Part shown: piece after piece, positions 13,108 through 24,120 of the stretch
How positions within the stretch are numbered: position 1 is the stretch's first letter
Layout of the letters: each line of letters opens with the position of its first letter
Origin: Culex pipiens pallens
Taxonomy: Eukaryota > Arthropoda > Insecta > Diptera > Culicidae
Assembly: GCF_016801865.2 (NCBI RefSeq)
Contig: NC_068939.1
Location: 122,685,671 to 122,749,670, forward strand
Length of the DNA stretch: 64,000 nucleotides
Direction of reading: 5' to 3'
The notes under the pieces: generated by a model
The model's input: only the letters and a program-made list of their open reading frames with translations
Told to the model about the DNA's origin: nothing
The model's database searches: none
Program-made: the position numbers and the translations under genes

Positions 13108-14019
13108 TGAAAAAATCTTACCTGTTGAATAATATTTGGAAAATAAATAAAAATCCTATCATTTTTATTAAACATTTTTTTTTATTATGTCCTTTGGAAC
13201 TGAAATCTTGAGATTCGTTCAACGATAATTTGCAATGATATTAAAATAGTTTTCCCAAAGATCGACATTTCCAGATTTCAGTAGAGAAATAGCACGGACG
13301 AAGTAATAGTAAACATTGAAATAATCGATATATTTAACATATTCAATTATTATTTCAAAATTGGTTGCAACTTTTTTTATACTTTTTGTCAGTTTCAAAT
13401 ATTTTAAACGTGACACTTTGATTTTTTTGCACTTAGTTATAAACAAAATGCGCATGTTGAGTTCCAAGTAGTAGATTGTTATAATCGTTGATTATTTGAT
13501 GGAAGAGTTATACTCTCATTAATTTTTTTTTCAGATTTCCAAAAACAGTTATTATAATTTCTAATCTTTTGATGTACCTCGTAACTTTTTTTCCTCAAAA
13601 ATGATTTACTTAAAACCTCCAAGACATTCGCTTTCGGGGTAAAGTACTTTTTTCAGAATGAACTGAAAAGGTACATAAATATAGGCAAAAGAATGCAGTC
13701 AAGAATCAATTAAATATATCTGAATACAAAACCAATATTGTCTATTATTTTTTTAAGTTATGATACTACATACTTGGGTTAGAGAGGATTAAAAGGTTAT
13801 CATTTAGTGATTATAGTGGAATAAAACAATTAAAGCATTCCAATCACAATAAAAATGCTTCAAAAACATAATGGCATCTGATAAATCTCTTTTTAAAAAA
13901 TGAAAAAAGTGGCAACGCAGTGCATGCGACAATTAAAGATATAAGAAGTTTTGTGAATTAATCTGCATTGTAACAAATTATGAACAATAATAAAAATAAT
14001 ATTTTTTGTTGAATTTTAG

Positions 14020-14231
14020 ATAACTCCGACTCCGACTCCGACTCCGGGTTATCTAAAATTGTCAGCTCCGACTCCGACTCCGACTCCAGCTCATAAAATT
14101 TTGCCGACTCCGACTCCGACTCCGACTCCAGCTGTTCGAGTTTTGACGACTCCGACTCCGACTCCGACTCCGGGTCCCCAAAAAGACCCGACTCCACCGA
14201 CTCCGGCTCCGACTCCGACTCCGACTCCACA
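14020..14231 (+). repeat. (GACTCC)n hexanucleotide cluster, right end of hAT-type element
   Basis: Five blocks of CGACTC repeats directly abut the terminal CCACAGCCCTG. Same hexamer and same strand as the left cluster. Confidence 0.85.
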
Positions 14232-14299
14232 GCCCTGCATTTATCGAACCATGCGACTTGGGGCAATATGGATATCAAAATTCATGGTTTTTGATACTG

Positions 14300-14687
14300 C
14301 ACCCAGAACTGGACATCGGCATTCGAGAGTATAAAGAGCACGATTCGGTAGTAAAATGTTACTGTGTGCGGACTGAGAGGATAAATCCCGAAATTACCGA
14401 GAGTACTTTACTCATGGGTTTATCTTCAAAAAAAGTTCATCCATAAAAAAACGAACCGGTACCGAGACTCGAACCCAAGACCTTCGGCATATTGATCCGT
14501 GCCTTTGCCATATGGGCCACCATGGTTCGGTGACTGAATGGTGGTCATTTGTCCATATAAGCCATTCAGTAGGATGAACTATTCCAATGAGCGAATGAGC
14601 ACGCGAGAGAACTATACTCTCGCAAAATAGCACTTTCCTCACGCTTCTTTTCGTTAGGACTATCCCCTCGTTCTTTAACTTTGGGTG
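14300..14687 (-). mobile_element. CACCCA-terminal MITE with tRNA-like interior, copy 1 (388 bp)
   Basis: Termini are CACCCAGAACTGG and CTTTAACTTTGGGTG. It splits a 141-bp satellite unit exactly at 'gatactg/gtagtg', duplicating TG (14298-14299 and 14688-14689), so the empty site is known from intact units. On the minus strand the interior holds a tRNA-like segment with a B-box-like GGGTTCGAGTCTC (complement at about 14464-14481) and an A-box-like stretch about 50 bases upstream. No coding capacity. Close relative at 25292-25700. Confidence 0.9.
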
Positions 14688-14689
14688 TG

Positions 14690-14945
14690 GTAGTGAAAAT
14701 TGTCATTTTGACAGGATTGGCCACACCCGGAGTGGCCAGTGCCTTGGAGAAGGTTCTACCGGGGGGACATTTATCGAACCATACGACTTGGGGCAATATG
14801 GGTATCAAAATTCATGGTTTTTGATACTGGTAACGAAAATGGCCATTTTGACAGGATTGGCCACACCCGGAGTAGCCATGGCCCTGAGGGAAGGTTCTAC
14901 CGGGGGGACGTTTATCGAGCCATTCGACTTGGGGCAATATGGGCA
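14690..14945 (+). repeat. 141-bp satellite, last two forward units
   Basis: The array continues after the MITE with units at about 14718 and 14859 and ends abruptly at 'ggggcaatatgggcaattcat', inside a unit. Confidence 0.9.
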
Positions 14946-15940
14946 ATTCATATCCACAGAGGTGCCATTGAATGCAAATATTTAATTAGAATTAATTACT
15001 CAGGATTAAATAAATTGGCAAAGAATTAAAAAATATAAATAAAAATAGCATGATTTTTTGAGTTTTGTTCAAAGTTCTTTGACATATTGGTCATGTAGAA
15101 CATAACCACCTGCACCTTTTTTTGTATAAATCCTTGAACCCTCCCCCCTCCCCTTGATATAACGCCGTTACGTAATGCATGGACGTCCCGTTACATGGAT
15201 AGAGGAGTGGAGAGTGGGGGGGGGGGGGATAATGGAATAATACAAAAACAAATATTTTTATTTTCAAAACGCGTTGGAAAACTTCGTTAATCGTACTGCT
15301 ACTGTGAAAGCGGTATAGTAGGAGCGGGGGGGGGGGGGGTCTAACATGGGCGGGCCAATCAATTCACATGTCTGTCTATTAATGTCTTATAATAAAATCT
15401 TAACCTACAGTTGTTCTAACTAACAAAAATTACGATTTATTTTGAAGCTAAAATTTCGTGACGTTGCAACGCAACGAAAACCCCTGTTTTTAAAAACAGA
15501 GCGTTGCAACCAAGTTGCAACGTCACGAAATGTAAGTGGTCTTTAAAAATCGAGGTTAAATTTTTTTGAAAAACTAATGATTGCATTCGATTTGTTGGCC
15601 AATTTTACTCTAAAAATGGAAGAAGAACTCCAAATTTGCCGTTTAACAGAGCAGAGTTAATGGCGAAACATGAATTGGGTCAGGATTGAGAAAAAGTCAC
15701 GCGTTGCAATGTCACGCTACACATTCCCCTATCAAAAATAGAATATTCGCTTAAAAAAAAGTTTCAACACTGTTTCTTATAGGAAATTTAATGTACTTTC
15801 CGAATCTTTAATAACATATGTATCTTTTCAATGTAATTTTTGAGTTACAGACGAAATACTGAAAAAAGAAAAGTCAAAGCGTTGCAACGTCACGGCGGAA
15901 TGTGTCTTTTGATGAATTTGTGCCATTTGAGGTGAGCTCA
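14946..15940. other. Intergenic with poly-G tracts and repeated GTTGCAACGTCACG motif
   Basis: Runs of G occur at about 15217-15228 and 15327-15339. The 14-mer GTTGCAACGTCACG occurs at 15457-15470 (inverted), 15514-15527 and 15881-15894, with a one-mismatch copy at 15703-15716; the first two flank a short palindrome. No gene is apparent. Confidence 0.6.
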
Positions 15941-17147
15941 ATGAGGAAAGGCTATAAAACGACTCGAAAAATGAACTTCTTTATTCGACCTCGTAGACCC
16001 ACCTTCACGTATACCTATCGACTCAGAATCAAATTCTGAACAAATGTCTGTGCGTGTGTCTGGATGTGAGTCCGTGCACCGAAAAATATGCACACGATTA
16101 TCTCCGGACAGGATGAACCGATTTGGACCGTTTTTGGCTCATTCGATCCGTCTTGGGGTCCTACAAGACCATAGTTAATATTTTGAAGTTTTGAAAAGTA
16201 TTTTAAAAAGTTATGCTAAAACAACGATTTCAAATAAAGTCCGGAAGATTGTAAAAAGGGTGGTTTTTGTAAGAAACCTCGTCATGCTACACATTTTTAA
16301 GAAAGGTATTTAAAAGACCTTTCCAACGAGCCCAAAAGTTGAAGATCTGACAACCCTATCAAAACTTATAACCACTTAATTGTTATTTATACACTTTTTA
16401 AAGGCCGGATCTCACATATTTTGTTGAAAACATTGTCCGGTTCTACGATGCGACCTATTGTTGGATGGGTAGTCAAGAGATCTTTCCAAAGAGTCCAAAA
16501 GATTGCAAATCTGACAACCCTATCAAAAGTTATAAGAACTTTTAAATACACATTTTCTTAGGCCGGATCTCAGATATTTTGATAAAAATAAGTGTTACAC
16601 CCAAACGGCGGTCGCATGATTGTGATGCATGGCGGCATGAAAGTATATCAGAATCTGCATGAAAACTGTCCTCATGCATTTTTTGCGATATAGGGGTATA
16701 TCATTTTTGCCCGTTATCGACAATTATCGACATTACCGACGGCTTTTTGGTTGTATTTCACAAAAAAACCTTAACAGAACGAGGATTGAACCACCAACTT
16801 CTTGGTTATTGGTCCGACACACTACCACCGCGCCATGGACGCTTGATGAAATGTGAGCGAAAGAGCACCAACATATTCTTCTCTTTGGAGTGTTGCTCTT
16901 GGACGGGCCAGCTTTATATGTGTTGGTGAGAACTGCAGATCGCTGAAATGTTTACACGCGGGCAAAAATGATCTACGGGCTTGCTGCAAAAAATGTTATA
17001 AAATGTGACATTTTCCACAGCAAATCCACTGTTGCAGATTTTGAGATATATTTTTCCTTTGGGTGTATTTATACTCTTTTTGAGGCTATGTAGTGTATTC
17101 ACTTTATGAATGTGAGGAAGGCACCACCCACCTAAAGGTGGATTAAG
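15941..17147. mobile_element. AAGGCTATAA-type repeat element, copy A (interrupted)
   Basis: Begins 'atgaggaaaggctataaaacg' and ends 'gtgaggaaggcaccacccacc' plus a short hairpin CCACCTAAAGGTGG. It matches the layout of copy B (17511-19553): the start phrase, then 'gaacaaatgtctgtg', then blocks containing 'gacctttccaacga' and 'aaccctatcaaaa', then the end phrase. Only about two of the internal ~165-bp blocks are present here. A MITE (16598-17065) interrupts the second block. No coding capacity. Confidence 0.75.
16598..17065 (-). mobile_element. CACCCA-terminal MITE with tRNA-like interior, copy 2 (468 bp)
   Basis: Starts CACCCAAACGG and ends CCTTTGGGTG, flanked by TA on both sides (16596-16597 and 17066-17067). 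The minus strand of the interior carries a tRNA-like region with GGTGGTTCAATCCTC (B-box-like, complement at about 16781-16795) and a GCGCGGTGGTAGTG A-box-like segment. The tRNA-like part differs from that in the copies at 14300 and 25292. Confidence 0.85.
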
Positions 17148-17164
17148 CAACGTTTTTTCATATC

Positions 17165-17510
17165 AATTACTTCACAGCAATTCTCTGAGATTTCGATTTT
17201 TTTGTATTTTTTAATCCGGCTGAAACTATGTGGGTACCTTCGGTATGCCAAAAGAAGCCATTTTGCATCAATAGTTTGTCATTATAATTTTCCATACAAA
17301 TTTGGCAGCTGTCCATACAAAAATGATATCTGAAAATTCAAAAATCTGTATCTTTGAAAGGAATTTTTTGATCGATTTGGTGTCTTGGGCAAAGTTGTAG
17401 GTATGGATAAGGACTATACTGAAAAAAATGATACACGTTAAAAAATTTTTTGGTGATTTTCAATTTCACTTTTTGTCACTAAAACTTGATTTGCAAAAAA
17501 AAACACATTT
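17165..17510. repeat. Long dispersed repeat R, first copy, left part
   Basis: About 340 bases that match 19695-20050 closely (GAAGCCATTTTGCATCA, 'ttggcagctgtccatacaaaa', 'gatcgatttggtgtctt'). The copy is interrupted by element B and resumes at about 19554-19690. A similar 'cgaagacatcaaatcgatc' phrase near 24903 suggests further diverged relatives. Confidence 0.8.
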
Positions 17511-17627
17511 TGCCTTCCTCACTGAGGTAAGGCTATAATCCTGCTCTAAAATTGAACTTTTTATTAAAAGCTCGAAAACCCACCTTGATGTATACATATC
17601 GACTGAGAATCGAAAACTGAACAAATG

Positions 17628-17712
17628 TCTGTGTGTATGTGTGTGTGTATGTGTGTGTGTATGTGTGTGTGTATGTGTGTATGTATGTGTGTGGGTATGT
17701 GTGTGTGTATGT
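17628..17712. repeat. (TGTGTA)n/(TG)n microsatellite in element B
   Basis: About 85 bases of GTGTGTAT-type repeats. The equivalent position in copy A holds a short, unexpanded TGTGCGTGTGTC. Confidence 0.92.
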
Positions 17713-17934
17713 GACCAATAATGTCACGCAGTTTTCTCAGCACTGGCTGAACCGATTTTGACCAAACCAGTCGCATTCGACTTGGTTTAGGGTCCCATAC
17801 GGTGCTATTGAATTGTTTGAAGTTTCGATAAGTAGTTCAAAAGTTATGTATAAAAATGTGTTTTCGCATATTTTCGGAAGATGAATAAATGGCAGTAAAC
17901 TGAACCAAACATCATCATGTTATACATCGTTATT

Positions 17935-19420
17935 TAGGTAATTGAAAGACCTTTCCAACGAGTCCACAACTTTGAAGATCTGGCAACCCTGTCTCGAGTT
18001 ATAACCACTTAAGTGATATTTATGTACTTTTTTGTAGCCGGATCTCATTTAAATGTATGTAAACAATGTCCGGATCCATCATCCGACACATCGTTGGTTA
18101 GATAATTGAAAGACCTTTCCAACGAATCTACAACATTGAAGATCTGGCAACCCTGTCTCGAGTTCTGACCACTTAAGTGATATTTATGTACTTTTTTGAA
18201 GCCGGATCTCACTTAAATGTATGTAAACTATGTCTGGATCCATCATCCGACCCATCGTTGGTTAGGTAATTGAAAGACCTTTCCAACGAATCTACAACAT
18301 TGAAGATCTGGCAACCCTGTCTCGAGTTATAACCACTTAAGTGATATTTATGTACTTTTTTGAAGCCGGATCTCACTTAAATGTATGTAAACGATGTCCG
18401 GATCCATCATCCGACCCATCGTTGATTAGGTAATTGAAAGACCTTTCCAAAGAATCTACAACATTGAAGATCTGGCAACCCTGTCTCGAGTTATAACCAC
18501 TTATGTGATATTTATGTACTTTTTTTGTAGCCGGATCTCATTTAAATGTATGTAAACAATGTCCGGATCCATCATCCGACCCATCGTTGATTAGGTAATT
18601 GAAAGACCTTTCCAACGAATCTACAACATTGAAGATCTGGCAACCCTGTCTCGAGTTCTGACCACTTAAGTGATATTTATGTACTTTTTTGAAGCCGGAT
18701 CTCATTTAAATGTATGTAAACAATGTCCGGATCCATCATCCGACACATCGTTGATTAGGTAATTGAAAGACCTTTCCAACGAATGTACAACATTGAAGAT
18801 CTGGCAACCCTGTCTCGAGTTCTGACCACTTAAGTGATATTTATGTACTTTTTTGAAGCCGGATCTCACTTAAATGTATGTAAACTATGTCTGGATCCAT
18901 CATCCGACCCATCGTTGGTTAGGTAATTGAAAGACCTTTCCAACGAATCTACAACATTGAAGATCTGGCAACCCTGTCTCGAGTTATAACCACTTAAGTG
19001 ATATTTATGTACTTTTTTGAAGCCGGATCTCACTTAAATGTATGTAAACGATGTCCGGATCCATCATCCGACCCATCGTTGATTAGGTAATTGAAAGACC
19101 TTTCCAACGAATCTACAACATTGAAGATCTGGCAACCCTGTCTCGAGTTATAACCACTTATGTGATATTTATGTACTTTTTTTGTAGCCGGATCTCATTT
19201 AAATGTATGTAAACAATGTCCGGATCCAGCATCCAACACATCGTTGGTTAGGTAATTGAAAGACCTTTCCAACGAATCTACAACATTGAAGATCTGGCAA
19301 CCCTGTCTCGAGTTATAACCACTTAAGTGATATTTATGTACTTTTTTTGTCATTAAAATGTATGTAAACAATGTCCGGATCCATCATCCGACCCATCCCT
19401 GTCTCGAGTTCTGACCACTT
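17935..19420 (+). repeat. Nine 164-165-bp tandem repeats with four-unit higher-order period
   Basis: The anchor GAAGATCTGGCAACCCTGTC occurs at 17973, 18138, 18302, 18466, 18631, 18795, 18959, 19123 and 19288. Diagnostic variants (GAGTTCTGACC versus GAGTTATAACC; AAACTATGTCTGG, AAACGATGTCC, AAACAATGTCC; CACTTATGTG) repeat in the same order in units 2-4 and 6-8. This shows that a block of four units (657 bp) was duplicated as a whole. Confidence 0.93.
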
Positions 19421-19553
19421 ATAATGCCACTTATGAGCCCTTGAGTGATATGTGTGTTTTTTTGGATCAATTTTGTGTCCAAACCCATCATATTACATAT
19501 CACCCATCGTTGGAAAAGAGTGAGGAAGGCACCAACCACATAGGTGGATTAAG

Positions 19554-20450
19554 TTAGTTTTTTTTAATTTTCTTATATGTTTTAATTTTTAACTTAATTT
19601 TTCGATGTTGTATTGAATTTGCAATCAAAATGTACTCTAGTGAAATTTTGATAAAGTGCACCGTTTTCAAGTTAAAGCCATTTTTAGGTAACTTTTTTGA
19701 AAGTAGAGCAGTTCTCTAGGATTTCGGTCATTCGATTTTTTTTGTATTTTTTAATCCGACTGAAACTTTTTTGGTGCCATCGGTATGCCCAAAGAAGCCA
19801 TTTTGCATCATTAGTTTGTCCATATAATTTTCCATACAAACTTGGCAGCTGTCCATACAAAAACGATGTATGAAAATTCAAAATTCTGTATCTTTTGAAG
19901 GAATTTTTTGATCGATTTGGTGTCTTCGGCAAAGTTGTAGGTATGGATACGGACTACACTGGAAAAAAATTATACACGGTAAAAAAAAATTGGTGATTTT
20001 TTATTTAACTTTTTATCACTAAAACTTGATTTGCAAAAAAACACTATTTTTAATTTTTTTTATTTTTTGATATGTTTTAGAGGACATAAAATGCCAACTT
20101 TTCAGAAATTTCCAGGTTGTGCAAAAAATCATTGACCGAGTTATGAATTTTTTAATCAATACAAATTTTTCCAAAAAATCGAAATTTTGGTCGCAAAAAT
20201 TTTTCAACTTTATTTTTTGATGTAAAATTGAATTTGCAATCAAAAAGTACTTCAGTGAAATTTTGATAAAGTGCACCGTTTTCAAGTTATAGCCATATTT
20301 AAGCGACTTTTTTGAAAATAGTCGCAGTTTTTCATTTTTTAAATTAGTGCACATGTTTGCCCACTTTAGAAAAAAATATTTTTGAAAAGCTGATTTTTTA
20401 ATTTTAATTTTTTTAGTCAAGACTAACATTTCAAAAGGGCCAAACATTCA
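19554..20450. repeat. Dispersed repeat R: remainder of copy 1 and all of copy 2
   Basis: 19554-19690 continues copy 1 ('gaatttgcaatcaaaatgta', 'gataaagtgcaccgttttca'), and copy 2 follows at once (19695-20450) with both parts. The two copies are thus tandem, and element B sits in the first. Antisense open frames here are Lys/Phe-rich artefacts of poly-A/T composition. Confidence 0.75.
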
Positions 20451-20459
20451 ATATTACGC

Positions 20460-22040
20460 CCTTTTGAAATGTCAACTGTATCAAACCAATCTATAAGCAT
20501 GTTTTGTAAGTATCAGAGTTTTCTATGGGCATTCAGCAAGGAAACCAACGAAGTTTTGCAACACACTTATTTATATTTTCAAGAATTTTTTTTATATTTT
20601 AACTTACTCTTGTTGCAAACATTACTGTTTTGAATTTGTTTTATGAAATTAAAGTTCTGTAAAGTAATGCTCACCTCCGCTGTCCCAGACCACAACATCA
20701 CAGCATCAATTTTCCCAATATGGTCAAAATTACGAGCCCCTCGTCCTTCCCAACGCGGAGAGTACAGACAGAGTAAACAAACAACAAACCAGCCAGAGCG
20801 GTACCATCAGCGCACTGCAATCAAAGGTATACACTCCATATGGAATGACCGGGGGTATGATTCATTCGATCAAAATTAAAACTTGAATGCTGCCGTGGCC
20901 AAAGAGGCAGCCGCGCGCAATTTAATTATGCGCTAAAAATACGAAATATTTGCGCGCCTCAGCGCGGCGGCGGCTGGTGTCTGATCAATTCTGGTGCAGA
21001 TCGTGAAAGCCGGTTTTTCGTGTTGATTTTGTTTTTTCTTCGGTTACATCAGGTACAATCATGCGTTGCTGAGCAGAAATGAGTGTTGTGAAAGGGGAGG
21101 AAGGAAGAGACTTTGGCACGGTGGAATTTGCATCGTTCAAAATGATAAAAAAATTGCTGGTCGCTGCTTGGTTTATGTTACAGCAACGTTAAATCAATAG
21201 GTTGGTTGGTGTCCTTGCTAAAAATATCCCAGACTGCTTGGTAGTGCCGATATGAGTTCTACTTTCTGCATACCATCAGGCGCAATAAGTTTGATTTTTG
21301 TTAATCGGAAACATAAGACAACAACCCCACCGTGATGTCCCCAGTTCAAGACTCTTCTCAGCAGAGGGCTTCCATAATCAACGCGACATGATGCGCGTTG
21401 ATGGCTGCCGGTTGGTGGGCACCCGCTGATGACTCGCAAGGACGACCTGTAAAAAGGCACCGCGCGCGTTGACGTCGTCGTCTCGGGGTGGTCTTTTGAA
21501 GAGCCGTTCTGGCCATAAGTCTGTGAGCCGTCTGGTGCGGGCCAGAGACAAGTAGAAAGTAGGTAAACTAAAAAAAAAAACAAAAAGAAATCGAAAACTA
21601 AACAACACATTTGTTTTAGATTGCCTAACAGTTTTTTAAACTTTATATCCAAATCTTACATGTATGACCATTAGTTCAATGTTTAAAATAATCCTTTTTC
21701 ATAAATGTATTGCTCCAGTACCAGATATTGCATATCGATGCCTCTGTGCTCTTTTATTCTAACTAGAAAGGAAAAACCAGCAAGCTTAGTACAGAAGAAG
21801 AAGCTGCCTTTTTTCTGGTGACATCAAGGAACCCTTGGAAACGTACTTGATTTTCTATAAAATTGAATCGAAGTTTTTTTAAAGAATTAAAATTGATGAA
21901 AAATACAATTGTATGCATGTTTCTATTATGAAATTGACTCAGAAACACGAATATGATAAAATTAATTATTATCATAAAATTATTTTCACTTTTTGATTTG
22001 AGTTGAAAATTTTGCAATTTTTTCACTAACCAGTTGGAAT
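20460..22040. other. Low-copy-looking block, GC-richer 20660-21560; no gene recognised
   Basis: This block contains non-repetitive sequence, for example TTTAATTATGCGC followed by 'gcgcgcctcagcgcggcgg' near 20920-20970. An antisense frame (21218-21652) is open but has no recognisable domain and no convincing splice boundaries. The contrast with the AT-rich surroundings suggests conserved noncoding or regulatory sequence, or an exon I cannot identify. Confidence 0.4.
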
Positions 22041-23073
22041 TAGAGCGTCCAATTTCCCGTCTAGCTCTCGCTCCGAATATTAAAAAAAAAAAAGAGTTTT
22101 CATTGAACAAAAATGGAGTATAATTCAATGCTTATCTATTTGTTTATGAGATCAAACCAGTAAGATTTGCCCTGAAAAAAACTGATTTTCTGCCTTTTAT
22201 TTCATTTACATTTTTTTTTCATGAAAAACATATTTACCGCAATTCTTTTTTTTTTCTTTTATATATCAATATTATTTTTTATCATATTTTCTCCAACTGG
22301 TCACAGAGACAAATTTTAAATCAATTTTATGGTTTTGGAGCATGAATTAATTTTACTCACTGTCCAAACACTGAAATAAAAAAATAATACTAACTTCTTA
22401 ACAAAAAATACTACCCATTCTTTTTGATATTTTGAACGAATTTAAAAACAGCTTATAAATTTAGAAAATTTACACATTTTCTTGAAGCTGTACGTTTTTT
22501 GCAAGCAAATTTGCAATTTTGTAGCAACATTTTAACAGTTTTTGATAAACTTAAAATTTCCCGTTTTCCGGGAATGTTGAATCCCCGGTAAATTGGACGC
22601 TCTACTTTTAAAGCTTACTGCTTTTCATTGTAAATAAACTGTGTTAAATCAAGGGACAAGCCATTTTAGGGAAAATTTAATGTACTTTTCGAATCTGCAA
22701 TAACCCAGAGAAGTTGTGTTTTCATTTACAACACAAATTTTCATATTAGAATTTATTGTTTTTGTAACTTTGCGCCATGGTGGATTACTTTTTAGAGTGC
22801 ATTAATGTTCTACAATGTTGTGGAATATTAATGTATAAACATAAGGGGTTTGCATGTATTCTTCACGAATCATCTGAATTTCACGATTTTTTAAAGTGTT
22901 GAATTTAACCGTTTTTGACCAGTTTTTTAAAGTTTTTTAAAAAGGTTCAGCAAATTTTGTTTAAAAAAAATAATTAGAACCAGGGTCAGAATAGTTTTTG
23001 ATAAACTTCAAATTTTCCGGGAATTCCTAGGATTCCCCGAAAATTTTGTAACCCCGGGAAATTGGACGCTCTA
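22041..23073. mobile_element. hAT-type non-autonomous element with perfect 8-bp target duplication (1033 bp)
   Basis: The termini are TAGAGCGTCCAATTTCCCG (22041 onward) and the reverse complement of TAGAGCGTCCAATTTCCCGG (ending 23073). They are flanked by GTTGGAAT on both sides (22033-22040 and 23074-23081). An additional internal terminus-like copy (TAGAGCGTCCAATTTACCGG, inverted, ending 22604) suggests an internal duplication or an older nested copy. No transposase. The 8-bp duplication and TAGAG terminus fit hAT. Confidence 0.88.
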
Positions 23074-23081
23074 GTTGGAAT

Positions 23082-23744
23082 ACTTCATCCCGCATTTTGT
23101 TGCATTTTTAAATCCTTTCAGATGCAATATGCATTCGCAATGATTGATTTTTCAAAAGTGGCAGAAACTTGATTCAAGAATTTGTTATTATTTTTATTAA
23201 GGTTCAAATTAGCAAATATATAATTCTCAGAATCGGGTTTTTTGCAATACGATAAAACACGACTCAAAACAAAAATTTAAAGTAGTATTTTCTTCCTTAA
23301 GGTCAACTGTAAATTTTTATCAGTGCCTGAGTTTCTTTTTCAAAAACATAACTTAATATTGAAGTAGATGCGAAACAAATAATGTTGAATTGACATCAGC
23401 AATGAATTTACCTTGATACAGCGGAATAAACTTATTTAGAATTTAAAAAATTACTAGATTATGAGGATTGCTATGCTTGAGAAAAAATATGGAAATTGAA
23501 CTTATCTTGAAAAGGCTTTTCTCTCTTAGAAATAATAGATAACAATAATAGAAAGAAAACTTTAGCTGTAAGACAAATGTTGGTGTTCACATGTTTTTTG
23601 CTTCTCTAAATTATAGTAATTGCAATTTTTGAAAAGTTAAACTATACACTTTTTAAATAAGAAGATTAGGAAAGCTTTGGTTTTTGCGAACTTGAACATC
23701 GAACATTGAACATCCAATGTTCTAAACAATTTTAAATTCTTTAA
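23082..23744. other. AT-rich intergenic, nothing recognised
   Basis: Low GC, frequent A/T runs, no long frame, no paired repeats noticed. Confidence 0.6.
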
Positions 23745-24120
23745 TAGTAGTTTATGCAACAAGTTGCAAAAAGAAGATTTTTTCAGCACGAATTTATCCA
23801 ACGAGGTTCACCGATTTGGATAAATTTGCTGGAAAAATCAAGTTTTGAAAAGAGTTCCATCCCCCTTTTTTGCAATTCCGAAAACACCCATTGAGTGAAA
23901 TTTTAAGTCAAATTTTCATGTATTTTGACAATAAATCGATTAAATCAAAATAATGTTGAAAAGTGTTACTTTTCGAAACAAGTGCTGAAAAGTTCTACTT
24001 TTCAGCACCCATTGAAAGAAAAAGTAGAACTTTTCAGCATTGAATTTTGGGACAGAAAAGTAGGCTATTTCGTCGTTCAAGAATGACAGGAAAAGTAAGT
24101 AGTTTCACGACGGAATTGCT
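23745..24120 (+). repeat. Hairpin-rich dispersed repeat H, copy 1
   Basis: Starts 'tatgcaacaagttgcaaaaa' and ends 'tttcacgacggaattgc'. It contains GTGCTGAAAAGTTCTACTTT followed by its complement and other AAAAGTT/AACTTTT hairpins. The same element occurs inverted at 28648-29077 and about 41690-42236, with a half copy at about 28385-28600. No coding capacity. Confidence 0.8.

Larger units (their letters stand above)
12054..14237. mobile_element. hAT-type non-autonomous element, 2184 bp, GACTCC-rich ends
   Basis: The ends are CAGGGCTGCGGAGTCGG and the reverse complement of CAGGGCTGTGGAGTCGG. The flanking octamer CATTTATC is perfectly duplicated (12046-12053 and 14238-14245), and the unoccupied site is visible in neighbouring satellite units as a single CATTTATC. 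An 8-bp duplication with CAGGG termini fits the hAT superfamily. No transposase frame is present. The interior is AT-rich and holds a nested inverted repeat (12733-13107). Both ends carry GACTCC hexamer arrays in the same strand orientation, so only the outermost 17 bases are inverted. Confidence 0.92.
17511..19553. mobile_element. AAGGCTATAA-type repeat element, copy B, with expanded internal array
   Basis: Begins TGCCTTCCTCACTGAGG and ends AGTGAGGAAGGCACC followed by a CCACATAGGTGG hairpin, so GCCTTCCTCACT is an inverted terminal motif. Contents in order: a (TGTGTA)n tract (17628-17712), a conserved 'gctgaaccgattttgacca' region, then nine 164-165-bp repeats. It is inserted within repeat R. 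The superfamily is uncertain. Copy A at 15941-17147 is the related short form. Confidence 0.78.

Noticed and set aside
7786..14945. CRISPR-like array
   Set aside because: Regular units are contiguous and nearly identical with no unique spacers, and the genome is eukaryotic.
20019..20447. 142-codon antisense frame as a gene
   Set aside because: Lys/Phe/Asn-rich translation of AT-rich repeat R; no start context, no domain.
21218..21652. 144-codon antisense frame as a gene
   Set aside because: No recognised motif, starts in an AT-rich tract, and no splice sites or poly-A signal consistent with a gene were found; kept only as part of a low-copy block.
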